From Aeromonas jandaei (lineage in GTDB: Bacteria; Pseudomonadota; Gammaproteobacteria; Enterobacterales; Aeromonadaceae): DNA of 64,000 bases. Made by a program: the position numbers and the translations under genes. How positions within the stretch are numbered: the first letter of the stretch is position 1; every line of letters begins with the position of its first letter. Positions 1 through 9,106 of this stretch are shown in pieces. The notes under the pieces are model-generated. The model saw only the letters and a list, made by a program, of their open reading frames with translations, was not told the DNA's origin and did no database searches. The stretch covers positions 4,308,001-4,372,000 of the forward strand of contig NZ_CP149571.1 of assembly GCF_037890695.1 (NCBI RefSeq). The letters run 5' to 3'.

Positions 1-157
1 TAACAATTAAGTCAGCAGGTAGAGTAAAGCACCCAATTCTCACTTAGCCAACTGAGACCAAATGTCACCATGTCACACCATCCGGCAAGGTTTCAGGCCA
101 GATCCCAAACCGGATAAAAATAGAACAAATCATCCATTTTTTATTTAGAAATAGTAT

Positions 158-343
158 TTAATTCCTGCACCACTGATTTTCACAGAGGATGCCATCTCCC
201 TCTCCATCCATTTTGGTATCAGGGCAGTTTTGTAAAAACCAAGTCGCCTCCTCGCAAGAGGTCATCTGGGAGCAATATTGACGACCATCGCACTGATAGC
301 TGCGGGTTGGCAGCGATGCAGTCGAGTCGGCAGACAACCCCAT
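158..343 (-). CDS. Excalibur calcium-binding domain protein, short or truncated
   Basis: The C-terminal ~45 residues match the Excalibur domain: YQCDGRQYCSQMTSCEEA, then NCPDTKMDGEGDGILCE, which holds the D-x-D-G-x-x-C-E calcium-loop core and four conserved cysteines. The domain occurs in exported or membrane-bound proteins of bacteria. The reading frame is open upstream to about 661, but that part runs antisense-like through the isochorismatase gene and through a GC hairpin at 414-437, so it is probably not coding. The first ATG in the domain frame is at 343, giving 61 residues. There is no signal peptide or membrane segment, which full-length relatives usually have. This may be a truncated remnant, or a small gene with an unusual start (a GTG lies upstream in the SAKSV stretch). 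The domain is clear; the gene boundary is not. Confidence 0.5.
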   Translation of the reverse strand: MGLSADSTASLPTRSYQCDGRQYCSQMTSCEEATWFLQNCPDTKMDGEGDGILCENQWCRN

Positions 344-413
344 ACGGCTCTCACCACTACTGGCAGGAGTGGCAGGCGCGGGAGTCACCGACTTGGCCGA
401 GAAGCGGAAACAG

Positions 414-437
414 CTGCGGCCCAACAGAGGGCCGCAG
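414..437 (-). terminator. GC hairpin after the isochorismatase-family gene
   Basis: CTGCGGCCC and GGGCCGCAG pair around a 6-base loop about 47 bases past the stop at 484. On the minus strand it is followed by only a weak T-rich stretch (CTGTTTCC), so termination may be partial. Confidence 0.45.
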
Positions 438-483
438 ACATAAATATCAAAACAGTGAACAAGCGCAGCCTGCTGCCAAAGGG

Positions 484-1050
484 TCAGTCGAGCTGGGACA
501 CCTTGATGACCTCGGCAATACGACTCAGCATCCGCAGCGAGGTGTGGTGCTCGGTGGCATCCGCCGCCGCGCAGGCATCCTCCAGAATGGTGATGGCGTA
601 GTCGCGATCGTGACCATCTCGCGCCGCCGCCTGAATGGCCCAGCTGGTGCTTACGCCGCACAGATAGAGGTGGTCGATGTGGTTGGCCCGCAAGGCGGGT
701 TCCAGCGCAGTACCATAGAATGGGCTCACTCTGGGTTTGGCCAGCACCAGATCACCGGGCTGCACATCGAGGTCTGCATGAAAATCGGTGCCGCTGTCGC
801 AAAGTGAGAGGGCGCCAAGCTGATGGGCCCGGCCAAACATGGGGGAACCCTTGGGTTGCAGTTGATAACGACTGTCGAAACCGACCTTGATCAGCACCAC
901 CAGCCAGTCGTGGGCGCGGGCATAAGCCATCGCCTTATTGGCATGCGCGATGGCGTTCTGCTCCATCACATGGTTGGCCGTGGTCGCGATGCGACCGTCA
1001 GGATGGGCGATGTCGTTGATAAAATCGATCACCAGTAGTGCCTTGTTCAT
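484..1050 (-). CDS. Isochorismatase-family cysteine hydrolase
   Basis: A 188-residue protein of the isochorismatase-like hydrolase fold. The family triad is visible: Asp9 in LLVIDFIND, Lys in LVLAKPRVSPF (about residue 105), and the nucleophile Cys in LYLCGVSTSWAIQAA (about residue 131). Members hydrolyse amide or vinyl-ether bonds in small molecules (nicotinamide, N-carbamoylsarcosine, isochorismate). The substrate cannot be read from the sequence. No siderophore or NAD genes lie nearby. The start is ATG at 1050 with GAGAAGGG just upstream. It lies 144 bases downstream of ubiF on the same strand and could be its distal partner or have its own promoter. Cytoplasmic, with no signal peptide. 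Confidence 0.85.
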   Translation of the reverse strand: MNKALLVIDFINDIAHPDGRIATTANHVMEQNAIAHANKAMAYARAHDWLVVLIKVGFDSRYQLQPKGSPMFGRAHQLGALSLCDSGTDFHADLDVQPGDLVLAKPRVSPFYGTALEPALRANHIDHLYLCGVSTSWAIQAAARDGHDRDYAITILEDACAAADATEHHTSLRMLSRIAEVIKVSQLD

Positions 1051-1194
1051 CCCTTCTCTCCCAAATCGTGGTTGATAGCCGACCCGTTATACTCGCTTTT
1101 TCGCGCCTGCACAGCCCATCCAGCCAACCTTGCAGACATGAACAGCGCAGGCAAACCCGCCAGAGCGGCAATTGACCTTCTGCATCTTCCCCGC

Positions 1195-2358
1195 TTACAC
1201 AAGTCCAAGCGCGTAGCGCAGGGCCATCTCCTTCAGGGGGCCAGCTTTATCAGCCAGATTGAGGGCCAGATTGCGAGCCAGCTTGAGCGGGCCAATCTCG
1301 TTGCTGAACACCCCGTAGAAGAGATCCATCCCCGACTGCATCAGCAGGTTGTCGGGGCGGCGACGGCGCTCGTAGCGCTCGGCCAGCACAAGTTGATGCC
1401 AGTCGGCGCCAGCCCCTTGCAGCAAGTCGACCCAGCAGGCGACATCCTTGAAGCCGAGGTTGACCCCCTGCCCCGCCAGCGGGTTGATGGTGTGGGCGGC
1501 ATCGCCAAGCAGCACCACCCGACCGGCGTGGTAGTCGTTGGCGTGGCGGCGCACCAGCGGGAAGCTCCCCTTGCCGGTGACGGTAAAGCCGCCGAGCCGA
1601 CTCGGGAAGTGGCGGCGCACTTCGGCGGCGAGCGCCTCGTTGCTCATGGCCGCCAGCGACCGGATCCGGGCCGGGCTGTCATACCACACCAGGGAGCCGT
1701 GCTGGCCAGTCAGCGGCAAGAAGGCGCGCGGGCCGCTCGGGGTAAACTGCTGCCAGGTGATATCTTCCTGCGCAAAGTCGGTGTCGATATTGATCAGCAT
1801 GCAGTGCTGGCGGTACTCGAAGCGCGATACCCCGATGCCGGCCAGCTTGCGGGTGTGGGATTCGGCGCCGTCGCAGGCCAGCACCCAGCGGGCGGCCAGT
1901 TCAGTGCCGTCGTCCAGAGTCAGCACAGCTTCATCCGCACTCTGGCGCAGACTGGTCACCGCCGCCGGGGTGTGGGTCTGGATATTGGGAAAATCCTCCA
2001 TCCGCTTGAGCAGGGCGAGCTGCACCAGCCGGTTTTCGATGATGTAGCCGAGCTGGGGCAGGCCGAGATCGGCGGCGTTGAAGCGGGTGGCAAAGCCATC
2101 CAGCTCCCAGGTCTCCAGTCGGCGATAGGGGCAGAGCCGCATCTGCTGCAGATAGTGCCAGGCGCCAGCCTGCTCAAGCAGCGCCACCGAGGCCTGACTG
2201 ATGGCGGAGACCCGCAGATCCAGCGGCTGCTCCGGCGCGTATTGCTCCGGCAGCTGGGTTTCGATGACCCGCACCGAGAGGCCCTGGGCCGCCAGCAGAC
2301 AGGCGGTAGCCGCCCCCACCATGCCGGCGCCGACGATGGCGATATCACACTGTTCCAT
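1195..2358 (-). CDS. ubiF: FAD-dependent ubiquinone hydroxylase UbiF
   Basis: 387 residues, the usual size for the UbiH/UbiF/VisC flavin monooxygenase family. The N-terminal FAD-binding motif is IAIVGAGMVGAATA (residues 6-19), the DG motif is VLACDGAESHTRKLAG, and the second FAD motif is GDAAHTINPLAGQGVNLG. UbiF hydroxylates the benzoquinol ring in aerobic ubiquinone synthesis (2-octaprenyl-3-methyl-6-methoxy-1,4-benzoquinol hydroxylase). The call of UbiF over UbiH or UbiI rests mainly on synteny: in E. coli ubiF is also divergent from miaB, and miaB starts 267 bases away here. The start is ATG at 2358 with AGGAAT upstream. An alternative would be another member of the same hydroxylase family. 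Confidence 0.88.
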   Translation of the reverse strand: MEQCDIAIVGAGMVGAATACLLAAQGLSVRVIETQLPEQYAPEQPLDLRVSAISQASVALLEQAGAWHYLQQMRLCPYRRLETWELDGFATRFNAADLGLPQLGYIIENRLVQLALLKRMEDFPNIQTHTPAAVTSLRQSADEAVLTLDDGTELAARWVLACDGAESHTRKLAGIGVSRFEYRQHCMLINIDTDFAQEDITWQQFTPSGPRAFLPLTGQHGSLVWYDSPARIRSLAAMSNEALAAEVRRHFPSRLGGFTVTGKGSFPLVRRHANDYHAGRVVLLGDAAHTINPLAGQGVNLGFKDVACWVDLLQGAGADWHQLVLAERYERRRRPDNLLMQSGMDLFYGVFSNEIGPLKLARNLALNLADKAGPLKEMALRYALGLV

Positions 2359-2549
2359 AACTTTATTCCTGCAAAAGGGGCGCCCCGTTCATGGGTGGCC
2401 GGGGCCAAACCGAATGGCGCCATGATACCGCAAGGGGGCGGGATAAACAGTGAAGGGGGTGGAGAATTGCTGCGTCAAATCAAGGGGAAAGCCGATTTTC
2501 TCACGCACGCGGCGCCCCCGCTGGCAAAGGGGCCGGACTGGATATTCGC

Positions 2550-2578
2550 TAGGCAGTCTCACGATTGCGGAGTAAAAT
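2550..2578 (+). promoter_or_regulatory. Candidate sigma-70 promoter of miaB
   Basis: TAGGCA (2550-2555) and TAAAAT (2573-2578) are separated by 17 bases, about 48 bases before the miaB ATG. The -10 element is good and the -35 matches 4 of 6 bases. Confidence 0.45.
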
Positions 2579-2625
2579 GCCCGGTCCTTTGACCATGCCT
2601 AATTCAAAACCAGTCAAGAGTAGCA

Positions 2626-4059
2626 ATGAGCAAGAAACTTCACATTAAAACCTGGGGCTGCCAGATGAACGAGTACGACTCGTCCAAGATGGCCGACCTG
2701 CTGGATGCCAGCAATGGCTACACGCTTACCGAGGAGCCGGAAGAGGCAGATGTGCTGCTGCTCAACACCTGTTCCATCCGCGAAAAGGCGCAGGAGAAGG
2801 TGTTCCACCAGCTGGGCCGCTGGAAAAAGCTCAAGGCAAACAAGCCCGGTCTGGTGATCGGCGTCGGTGGTTGCGTGGCCTCCCAGGAGGGCGATGCCAT
2901 TCGCCAACGCGCTCCCTATGTCGATATCGTGTTCGGCCCGCAGACCCTGCACCGCCTGCCCACCATGATCAAACAGGTTCAGGAGGGACGTGGCGCCCAG
3001 GTGGACGTCAGCTTCCCCGAGATCGAGAAGTTTGACCGCCTGCCCGAGCCGCGCGCCGAAGGGGCGACCGCCTTCGTCTCCATCATGGAAGGGTGCTCCA
3101 AATACTGTACTTACTGCGTGGTGCCCTACACCCGCGGTGAAGAGGTGAGCCGTCCGCTCGACGACGTGCTCTATGAAATCGCCCAGCTCGCCCAGCAAGG
3201 GGTGCGCGAAGTGAACCTGCTCGGCCAGAACGTCAACGCCTACCGTGGCCCGACCCATGACGACGGCATCTGCACCTTCGCCGAGCTGCTGCGTCTGGTG
3301 GCCGCCATCGACGGCATCGACCGTATCCGCTACACCACCAGCCACCCCATCGAGTTCACCGACGACATCATCGAGGTCTACAAGGACACTCCGGAAGTGG
3401 TCAGCTTCCTGCACCTACCGGTGCAGAGCGGCTCCGACCGCATCCTGACCATGATGAAGCGCCCGCACACCATTCTGGAGTACAAATCCAAGCTCCGTCG
3501 TCTGCGCGCCGCCCGTCCCGACATCACCATCAGCTCCGACTTCATCGTTGGCTTCCCGAACGAAACCGACGAGGATTTCGAGGCCACCATGAAGCTGATC
3601 GAGGATGTGGGCTTTGACATGAGCTTCAGCTTCATCTTCAGTCCGCGCCCCGGTACGCCGGCCGCCGACATGCCCGACGATGTCGACATGGAAGTGAAGA
3701 AAGCCCGTCTGGCCCGCCTGCAGCACGTCATCAACAATCAGGCGATGCAGATTGGCCGCTCCATGCTGGGCACCACCCAGCGCATTCTGGTGGAAGGGCC
3801 CTCCAAGCTCGACCCGATGCAGCTGTGCGGTCGCACCGAGAACAACCGGGTGGTCAACTTCGAAGGGGCCCATACCCTGATTGGCGGTTTTGCCGACGTG
3901 GAGATCACCGAAGTGCTGCCCAACTCCCTGCGCGGCAAATTCATCCGCGGCGAGAGCGAGATGAACCTGCGCATCGCCACCGCCCCGAGCGACATTCTGG
4001 CCCGTCGTCCCGACAACGTGCCGGACGAGCTGGGCGTGGCCGCCTTCACACCCCATTAA
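2626..4059 (+). CDS. miaB: tRNA-2-methylthio-N6-dimethylallyladenosine synthase MiaB
   Basis: A 477-residue methylthiotransferase that adds the 2-methylthio group to i6A37 of tRNAs reading UNN codons. Three N-terminal cysteines for the auxiliary Fe-S cluster sit in [16 protein letters not shown] and VGGCVASQ. The radical-SAM CxxxCxxC is in [20 protein letters not shown]. The C-terminal ~70 residues form the TRAM domain. Length agrees with E. coli MiaB (474). The start is ATG at 2626 with AAGAG upstream. It is the first gene of the miaB-ybeZ-ybeY-corC-lnt block, in the same order as in E. coli. Confidence 0.97.
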   Translation: MSKKLHIKTWGCQMNEYDSSKMADLLDASNGYTLTEEPEEADVLLLNTCSIREKAQEKVFHQLGRWKKLKANKPGLVIGVGGCVASQEGDAIRQRAPYVDIVFGPQTLHRLPTMIKQVQEGRGAQVDVSFPEIEKFDRLPEPRAEGATAFVSIMEGCSKYCTYCVVPYTRGEEVSRPLDDVLYEIAQLAQQGVREVNLLGQNVNAYRGPTHDDGICTFAELLRLVAAIDGIDRIRYTTSHPIEFTDDIIEVYKDTPEVVSFLHLPVQSGSDRILTMMKRPHTILEYKSKLRRLRAARPDITISSDFIVGFPNETDEDFEATMKLIEDVGFDMSFSFIFSPRPGTPAADMPDDVDMEVKKARLARLQHVINNQAMQIGRSMLGTTQRILVEGPSKLDPMQLCGRTENNRVVNFEGAHTLIGGFADVEITEVLPNSLRGKFIRGESEMNLRIATAPSDILARRPDNVPDELGVAAFTPH

Positions 4060-4066
4060 TCTCCCC

Positions 4067-4093
4067 CTCCCCATCCGCCCGGCGGATGGGGAG
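4067..4093 (+). other. Perfect hairpin between miaB and ybeZ
   Basis: CTCCCCATCCG and CGGATGGGGAG pair around a 5-base loop in the 54-base gap. No T-tract follows, so it is more likely an RNA-processing or stability element than a terminator. Confidence 0.5.
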
Positions 4094-4113
4094 CGCCCTG
4101 ATACGAGGATATT

Positions 4114-5163
4114 GTGAGCCGACACCTCTCGACCCTGAACCTGCATCTCGAACCCGCCGACAACCAGCGTCTTGCCAGTCTCTGCGGCCCCTTCGACGAC
4201 AACATCAAGCAGCTGGAACGCCGCCTCGGCATCGAGATCAGCTACCGTGACAACCACTTCCAGCTGCTGGGCAAGCAGGCCCAGGTGGATGCCGCCGCCG
4301 TCATCATCAAGCATCTCTATGTGGAAACCCAGCCCCTCAAGGGTGGCAAGGTGACCGACATCACCCCCGACATGGTTCATCTGGCCATTCTGGAGTCGCG
4401 GGTGCTGGAGCAAGATGACGAACCGGCCCCCTCCATCCCCTATGGCAAGGAGGTAACGGTCAAGACCAAGCGCGGTCTCATCAAGCCACGTAGCCCCAAT
4501 CAGGCCCAGTACATCGCCAATATCGTGCGCCACGACATCTGCTTCGGCATAGGCCCGGCCGGTACCGGCAAGACCTATCTGGCGGTGGCAGCGGCGGTGG
4601 ATGCGCTGGAGCGTCAGGAGATCCGCCGCATTCTGCTGACCCGTCCGGCGGTGGAAGCGGGCGAGAAGCTCGGCTTCCTGCCCGGCGATCTCTCCCAGAA
4701 GGTCGACCCTTACCTGCGCCCGCTCTACGACGCCCTGTTCGAGATGCTGGGCTTTGAGCGAGTCGAGAAGCTGATGGAGCGCAACATCATCGAGGTGGCG
4801 CCGCTTGCCTATATGCGCGGCCGTACCCTCAACGATGCCTTCATCATTCTCGATGAGGCCCAGAACACCACCACCGAACAGATGAAGATGTTCCTCACCC
4901 GGATCGGCTTCAACTCCAAGGCGGTGGTCACCGGCGACATCACCCAGATCGACCTGCCGCGCAACGCCAAGTCCGGCCTGCGCCACGCGCTGGAAGTGCT
5001 GCAGGGCGTTGATGGTCTGTCGTTCAACTTCTTCCAGTCTACCGACGTGGTACGCCATCCGGTGGTGGCCCGCATCGTGCAGGCCTATGAGGCATTCGAC
5101 GCCAAGCAGGCAGCCGAGAAGCTGGCCGGCCAAGCAAACACCAGCAAAGAGAGCGAGCAATGA
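4114..5163 (+). CDS. ybeZ: PhoH-like ATPase YbeZ
   Basis: 349 residues. An N-terminal KH-like region is followed by a PhoH P-loop domain: Walker A is [12 protein letters not shown] (about residues 149-160) and Walker B is [14 protein letters not shown]. PhoH-family proteins are ATPases tied to RNA metabolism, and YbeZ partners the rRNA-processing protein YbeY encoded next. The start is GTG at 4114, preceded by GAGGAT; the N-terminal sequence [16 protein letters not shown] matches that expected for the family. The gene overlaps ybeY by four bases (ATGA), so translation is probably coupled. Confidence 0.93.
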   Translation: MSRHLSTLNLHLEPADNQRLASLCGPFDDNIKQLERRLGIEISYRDNHFQLLGKQAQVDAAAVIIKHLYVETQPLKGGKVTDITPDMVHLAILESRVLEQDDEPAPSIPYGKEVTVKTKRGLIKPRSPNQAQYIANIVRHDICFGIGPAGTGKTYLAVAAAVDALERQEIRRILLTRPAVEAGEKLGFLPGDLSQKVDPYLRPLYDALFEMLGFERVEKLMERNIIEVAPLAYMRGRTLNDAFIILDEAQNTTTEQMKMFLTRIGFNSKAVVTGDITQIDLPRNAKSGLRHALEVLQGVDGLSFNFFQSTDVVRHPVVARIVQAYEAFDAKQAAEKLAGQANTSKESEQ

Positions 5164-5624
5164 GCGTAACCCTGGATCTGCAACTGGCCAGTGCCAGCAC
5201 CGACGGCCTGCCAAGCGAGGCCCAGCTGCAGGGCTGGCTCGACGGCACCATTCTCGGCTTCCAGCAGGAGGCCGAAGTGACGGTGCGCATCGTCGACGAG
5301 GCGGAGAGCAACGAGCTCAACCTAACCTATCGCGGCAAGGACAAGCCCACCAATGTGCTCTCCTTCCCGTTCGAGGCGCCACCCGGTCTGGAGCTGCCGC
5401 TGCTGGGCGATCTGGTGATCTGCCGTCAGGTGGTGGAGCGCGAGGCACAAGAGCAGGGCAAGCCCCTCATGGCCCACTGGGCCCACATGGTTGTGCACGG
5501 CAGTCTGCATCTGCTAGGTTATGACCATATCGAGGATGAGGAAGCCGAAGAGATGGAAGCGCTTGAGCGCGACATCATGCAGGAGCTGGGCTTTGCCGAC
5601 CCTTATCAGAGCGACGAAGAGTAA
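5160..5624 (+). CDS. ybeY: Endoribonuclease / rRNA maturation factor YbeY
   Basis: A 154-residue UPF0054 metalloprotein. The zinc-binding H-x3-H-x5-H motif is in [20 protein letters not shown] (about residues 114-125), and the conserved [15 protein letters not shown] lies in the middle. YbeY acts in 16S rRNA 3'-end maturation, 70S quality control and small-RNA regulation. It overlaps ybeZ by four bases and is followed 99 bases later by corC, as in the heat-inducible ybeZYX-lnt operon of E. coli. Confidence 0.95.
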   Translation: MSVTLDLQLASASTDGLPSEAQLQGWLDGTILGFQQEAEVTVRIVDEAESNELNLTYRGKDKPTNVLSFPFEAPPGLELPLLGDLVICRQVVEREAQEQGKPLMAHWAHMVVHGSLHLLGYDHIEDEEAEEMEALERDIMQELGFADPYQSDEE

Positions 5625-5647
5625 TGTGCAACATGGCGGTTCATCGG

Positions 5648-5676
5648 CTTGAAACAGATGGCTGCCATCCTCATAT
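5648..5676 (+). promoter_or_regulatory. Candidate sigma-32 (heat-shock) promoter upstream of corC
   Basis: CTTGAAA (5648-5654) and CCTCATAT (5669-5676) are separated by 14 bases. This fits the RpoH consensus CTTGAAA-N13-15-CCCCATNT with one mismatch in the -10. It lies in the ybeY-corC gap, 48 bases before the corC ATG. The RpoH dependence of ybeZYX in E. coli supports it; function here is inferred. Confidence 0.5.
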
Positions 5677-5723
5677 AGCTGAAGTGAAATCCCCGTATAT
5701 TCAATGAGTAACCAAGAGAAAAA

Positions 5724-6608
5724 ATGACCGACGATCACCCTAGTACCGGCTCGCCGAAGAAAACCTGGCTCGACAAGCTCAGCCAACTCTTCCAGGGCGA
5801 GCCAAAAGACCGCAATGATTTGGTGGAAGTGATAGCCGATGCCGAAGAGCGTGACCTTATCGATCAGGACACCAAGGACATGATCGAAGGGGTGCTGGAG
5901 ATCGCCGATCTCCGGGTTCGCGACATCATGATCCCCCGCTCCCAGATGGTCACTATCGAGAAGTCCCAGCCGATCGACGAGATCCTGCCGGTGATCATCG
6001 AGTCGGGTCACTCCCGCTTCCCGGTGATCAACGAGGACAAGGACCATGTCGAGGGCATTCTGCTCGCCAAGGATCTGCTCCCCTTCGGTTTCGGTGGCCA
6101 CCATGCCAGCGAACCGCTGCAACTGGAGAAGATCCTGCGCCCCACGGTGATCGTCCCCGAGAGCAAGCGCGTTGATCGTCTGCTCAAGGAGTTTCGCGAA
6201 GAGCGCTACCACATGGCCATCGTGGTCGACGAGTTTGGTGGCGTCTCCGGTCTGGTGACCATTGAAGACATTCTGGAACTTATCGTTGGCGAAATCGACG
6301 ACGAGTTTGACGACATCGAGGATGAGCCGGACGAGATCCGCCGCCTCAGCAAACGGGTCTTCTCCATCAGCGCCCTGACCGAGATCGAGGATTTCAACGA
6401 CTTCTTCGGCACCAAGTTCAGCGATGAAGAGGTGGATACGGTCGGTGGCCTGGTGATGCACGCCTTCAGCCACCTGCCCAAGAAGGGCGAGGAGATCGAG
6501 CTGGACGGCTACCTGTTCAAGGTGATGCATGCTGACAAGCGCCGCCTGCAGCAGTTGCAGGTGAAGATCCCCGAGAACCATGCAGTGGCGCAATCTGAAC
6601 CCCAGTAA
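5724..6608 (+). CDS. corC: CBS-domain transporter-associated protein CorC/YbeX
   Basis: 294 residues with two CBS domains (about residues 70-190, including MIPRSQMVTIEKSQ and PVINEDKDHVEGIL) and a C-terminal CorC/HlyC domain (about 205-285, with EVDTVGGLVMHAF). It has no membrane segment, so it is the short soluble YbeX/CorC type linked to cobalt/magnesium efflux and, in E. coli, to ribosome integrity under heat. The charged N-terminus SPKKTWLDKLSQLFQGEPK is typical. The start is ATG at 5724, with AAGAGAAAAA upstream. A perfect hairpin follows before lnt. Confidence 0.93.
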   Translation: MTDDHPSTGSPKKTWLDKLSQLFQGEPKDRNDLVEVIADAEERDLIDQDTKDMIEGVLEIADLRVRDIMIPRSQMVTIEKSQPIDEILPVIIESGHSRFPVINEDKDHVEGILLAKDLLPFGFGGHHASEPLQLEKILRPTVIVPESKRVDRLLKEFREERYHMAIVVDEFGGVSGLVTIEDILELIVGEIDDEFDDIEDEPDEIRRLSKRVFSISALTEIEDFNDFFGTKFSDEEVDTVGGLVMHAFSHLPKKGEEIELDGYLFKVMHADKRRLQQLQVKIPENHAVAQSEPQ

Positions 6609-6626
6609 GTCGCCTGAGTGCATTGA

Positions 6627-6652
6627 ACAACGCCCCGACCTCGGGGCGTTGT
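6627..6652 (+). terminator. Hairpin between corC and lnt
   Basis: ACAACGCCCCGA and TCGGGGCGTTGT form a perfect 12-bp stem with a 2-base formal loop. There is no T-run after it, so it may attenuate rather than stop transcription into lnt. Confidence 0.5.
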
Positions 6653-6748
6653 GCTATCCGGACGGCAGGAGGCTCGCCGTTGGCAACCGTACAGGGTAAG
6701 ATACCGGCCATTCGACCCAGTTGCAGACCAAGACGAGCACCATCGCCC

Positions 6749-8293
6749 GTGAGATTATCCCCTGTTACTTCAAAAATTCTGTTAAGCCTCAGTGCGTTGG
6801 CCTCTGGTGCCATCGCTGTGCTGGCCTTCTCCCCCTTCGGCTACTGGCCGCTGGTTATTCCTTCCCTGCTCGGCCTCTACACCCTGCTGGACAAGGCCAG
6901 CCCCAAACAGGCGGCCTGGCGCGGCTTTGGCTACGCCATGGGGCTGTTCTTGCCGGGTCTGTGGTGGATCCACATCAGCATGACCGAATTTGGCGGCATT
7001 CCGCTGCCGGTCGCTTTCGTGCTGCTGGCTGGTCTGTCAGCCTATCTGGCGCTCTATCCGACGCTGGCCTGCTGGGCCTTTGCCCGCTTCTTCAGCGGTC
7101 GTCACTGGAGCCGCTGGCTGCTCGCCTTCCCGGCACTCTGGCTGCTGGCCGACTGGCTGCGAGGCTGGGTGATGACCGGCTTCCCATGGCTCTGGTTTGG
7201 CTACACCCAGATCGACGGCCCGCTCAAGGGATTTGCTCCCATTCTCGGGGTACAGGGCATCACCCTGGCACTGCTATTCTCCGCCTCCGCCATCTGGCTG
7301 GTCTGGAAGTCCCGCTCGCCACTGTGGCTGGCGGTGCCCGCCCTGCTGGCTGCCGGCGCTCATAGCCTGATGCAGCTCAACTGGGTAACCCGTGGCGAAC
7401 CGGTCAAGGTGGCGCTGGTGCAGGGCAATATCGCCCAGTCCCTCAAGTGGGATCCGGAGGCACTGGCCCCCACGGTGCGCACCTATCAGGAGTTGAGCCG
7501 CGACAATCAGGATGCCGACATCATCGTCTGGCCGGAATCGGCGATCCCGGCTCTCGAGAAGACCATGGGCCCCTATCTGGAGAACCTCGACAAGGCGATG
7601 AAGGTGAACGAGACCGGCTTGCTGGCAGGGATCATCCACTACGACGAGGAGCAGCAACGCTTCTACAACACAGTGCTCGGCATGGGGGTACAGGATGCGG
7701 ATGGCAAGGAGTCCTACTTCTACGGCCACCCCAACCGCTACAACAAGTACCACCTGCTGCCCATCGGCGAGTTTGTGCCGTTTGAAGATCTGCTGCGCCC
7801 CATCGCCCCCTTCTTCAACCTGCCGATGTCCTCTTTCAGCCGGGGTGACGAGGTGCAACCGAACCTGATCGCCAAGGGGCTCAAGTTTGCCGCCGCCATC
7901 TGCTACGAGATCATCTTCCCGGAAGAGGTGCGCCGTAACGTCAACCCGGATACCGACTTCCTGCTGACCGTCTCCAACGACGCCTGGTTCGGCACCAGCA
8001 TCGGTCCCTGGCAGCATATGGAGATCGCCCGGATGCGTGCGCTGGAGCTGGCTCGTCCGCTGCTGCGCGACACCAACACCGGCATCACTATCGTTACCGA
8101 GATCGATGGCAGCATCATCGGCCAGATCCCGCAGTTCGAAGCAGGTGTACTGCGCAGCGAAGTGCGCCCGGCTCACGGTGCCACCCCCTATATGCGCTTT
8201 GGCAACTGGCCCCTCTACGGCCTGACCGTGCTGCTGCTGGGTCTGGCACTGGCGCTGCGCCCCAAGGCGCACCCCTGGGCCCGCGAGCTCTGA
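6749..8293 (+). CDS. lnt: Apolipoprotein N-acyltransferase Lnt
   Basis: An inner-membrane enzyme that N-acylates the diacylglyceryl-cysteine of lipoproteins, the last step of lipoprotein maturation. The N-terminal ~200 residues hold six hydrophobic segments. The C-terminal nitrilase domain carries the catalytic triad: Glu in IVWPESAIP, Lys in RYNKYHLLPIGEFVPFE, and Cys in AAICYEIIFPE. I chose GTG at 6749 because the protein then begins just before the first membrane segment and is 514 residues, against 512 in E. coli. The frame is open back to 6623, but that segment is arginine/proline-rich and unlike Lnt. Last gene of the block; an intrinsic terminator follows. Confidence 0.93.
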   Translation: MRLSPVTSKILLSLSALASGAIAVLAFSPFGYWPLVIPSLLGLYTLLDKASPKQAAWRGFGYAMGLFLPGLWWIHISMTEFGGIPLPVAFVLLAGLSAYLALYPTLACWAFARFFSGRHWSRWLLAFPALWLLADWLRGWVMTGFPWLWFGYTQIDGPLKGFAPILGVQGITLALLFSASAIWLVWKSRSPLWLAVPALLAAGAHSLMQLNWVTRGEPVKVALVQGNIAQSLKWDPEALAPTVRTYQELSRDNQDADIIVWPESAIPALEKTMGPYLENLDKAMKVNETGLLAGIIHYDEEQQRFYNTVLGMGVQDADGKESYFYGHPNRYNKYHLLPIGEFVPFEDLLRPIAPFFNLPMSSFSRGDEVQPNLIAKGLKFAAAICYEIIFPEEVRRNVNPDTDFLLTVSNDAWFGTSIGPWQHMEIARMRALELARPLLRDTNTGITIVTEIDGSIIGQIPQFEAGVLRSEVRPAHGATPYMRFGNWPLYGLTVLLLGLALALRPKAHPWAREL

Positions 8294-8316
8294 GCCATCC
8301 GCTCTGAATAACAAAC

Positions 8317-8342
8317 GAGGCGCCCTTGGGCGCCTCTTTTTT
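8317..8342 (+). terminator. Intrinsic terminator after lnt
   Basis: GAGGCGCC and GGCGCCTC pair around CTTG, followed by a run of seven T. It sits 24 bases past the lnt stop and faces the convergent nqrE-like gene. Confidence 0.9.
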
Positions 8343-8353
8343 ATCTTGCGGCG

Positions 8354-8953
8354 TCAAAACGACATGCCGGAAAAGGACATAAAGCCGAGGGACATCAGCC
8401 CGGCCACGATGAAGGTGATGCCAATACCCTGCAGCCCCTGTGGCACATCTGCATATTTCAGCTTCTGACGCAAACCGGCCAGCGCGACAATGGCCAGCAG
8501 CCAACCCAGCCCGGAACCGGCACTGTAGACCAGCGACTCGACAAAATCGTAATCGCGCTGCGCCATAAACATCACCCCGCCGAAGATGGCGCAGTGCACA
8601 GTCAGCAGCGGCAGATAGATGCCAAGGGCGTGATAGAGCGCCGGAAAGTGCTTGTCGAGCACCATCTCCATCACCTGCACCAGCGCCGCCAGCACCCCGA
8701 CATAGACGATGAAATCGAGAAAGCTCAGATCGAACTCCCCAAAAAAAGTGCTCCCGGGACGCAGGATATGGCGGTAGATAAGATTGCTCAGGGGGGTGGC
8801 AATCACCATCACCACCAGCACCGTCATGCCAAGGCCAAAAGCGGTATTGATGTTCTTGGATACGGCCAGAAAAGTACACATGCCAAGAAAGAAGGCGAGT
8901 GCCAGGTTTTCCACAAAAATCGATTGGATAAAGAGGTTTGCGTAATATTCCAT
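8354..8953 (-). CDS. NqrE/RnfA-family membrane protein, orphan paralogue
   Basis: 199 residues with about six membrane segments, closely resembling subunit E of the sodium-pumping NADH:quinone reductase (V. cholerae NqrE, 198 residues). Shared blocks are [38 protein letters not shown] and [17 protein letters not shown]. Cys26 and Cys121 correspond to the cysteines that hold the intramembrane Fe-S centre in NqrD/NqrE, so the protein may be functional. No nqrA-D or nqrF lie next to it: the neighbours are lnt (convergent) and an unknown small membrane protein upstream. A complete nqr operon would have to be elsewhere. The region around residues 63-75 is divergent. The start is ATG at 8953. Confidence 0.85.
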   Translation of the reverse strand: MEYYANLFIQSIFVENLALAFFLGMCTFLAVSKNINTAFGLGMTVLVVMVIATPLSNLIYRHILRPGSTFFGEFDLSFLDFIVYVGVLAALVQVMEMVLDKHFPALYHALGIYLPLLTVHCAIFGGVMFMAQRDYDFVESLVYSAGSGLGWLLAIVALAGLRQKLKYADVPQGLQGIGITFIVAGLMSLGFMSFSGMSF

Positions 8954-9106
8954 CGGGTCTGCTCACAGGTATGAGGGATAGACCCCTCTGTGTGCCCGCC
9001 AGCTGGCAGGCACGAAACAAGAGGGCAACAGGGCCCGTAACCGGAGAGCGGAATCAGCCGGAATCGAGTCAGTCAGCCAGAGCAGAGACCGCAACCGGAC
9101 GGGCGC

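Noticed and set aside
1072..2592. Long plus-strand open frame (506 codons) opposite ubiF
   Set aside because: It is the antisense shadow of a clear flavin monooxygenase; its translation is low-complexity and has no family pattern.
3415..5214. 599-codon minus-strand frame opposite miaB and ybeZ
   Set aside because: Shadow frame; both genes on the other strand are complete and conserved.
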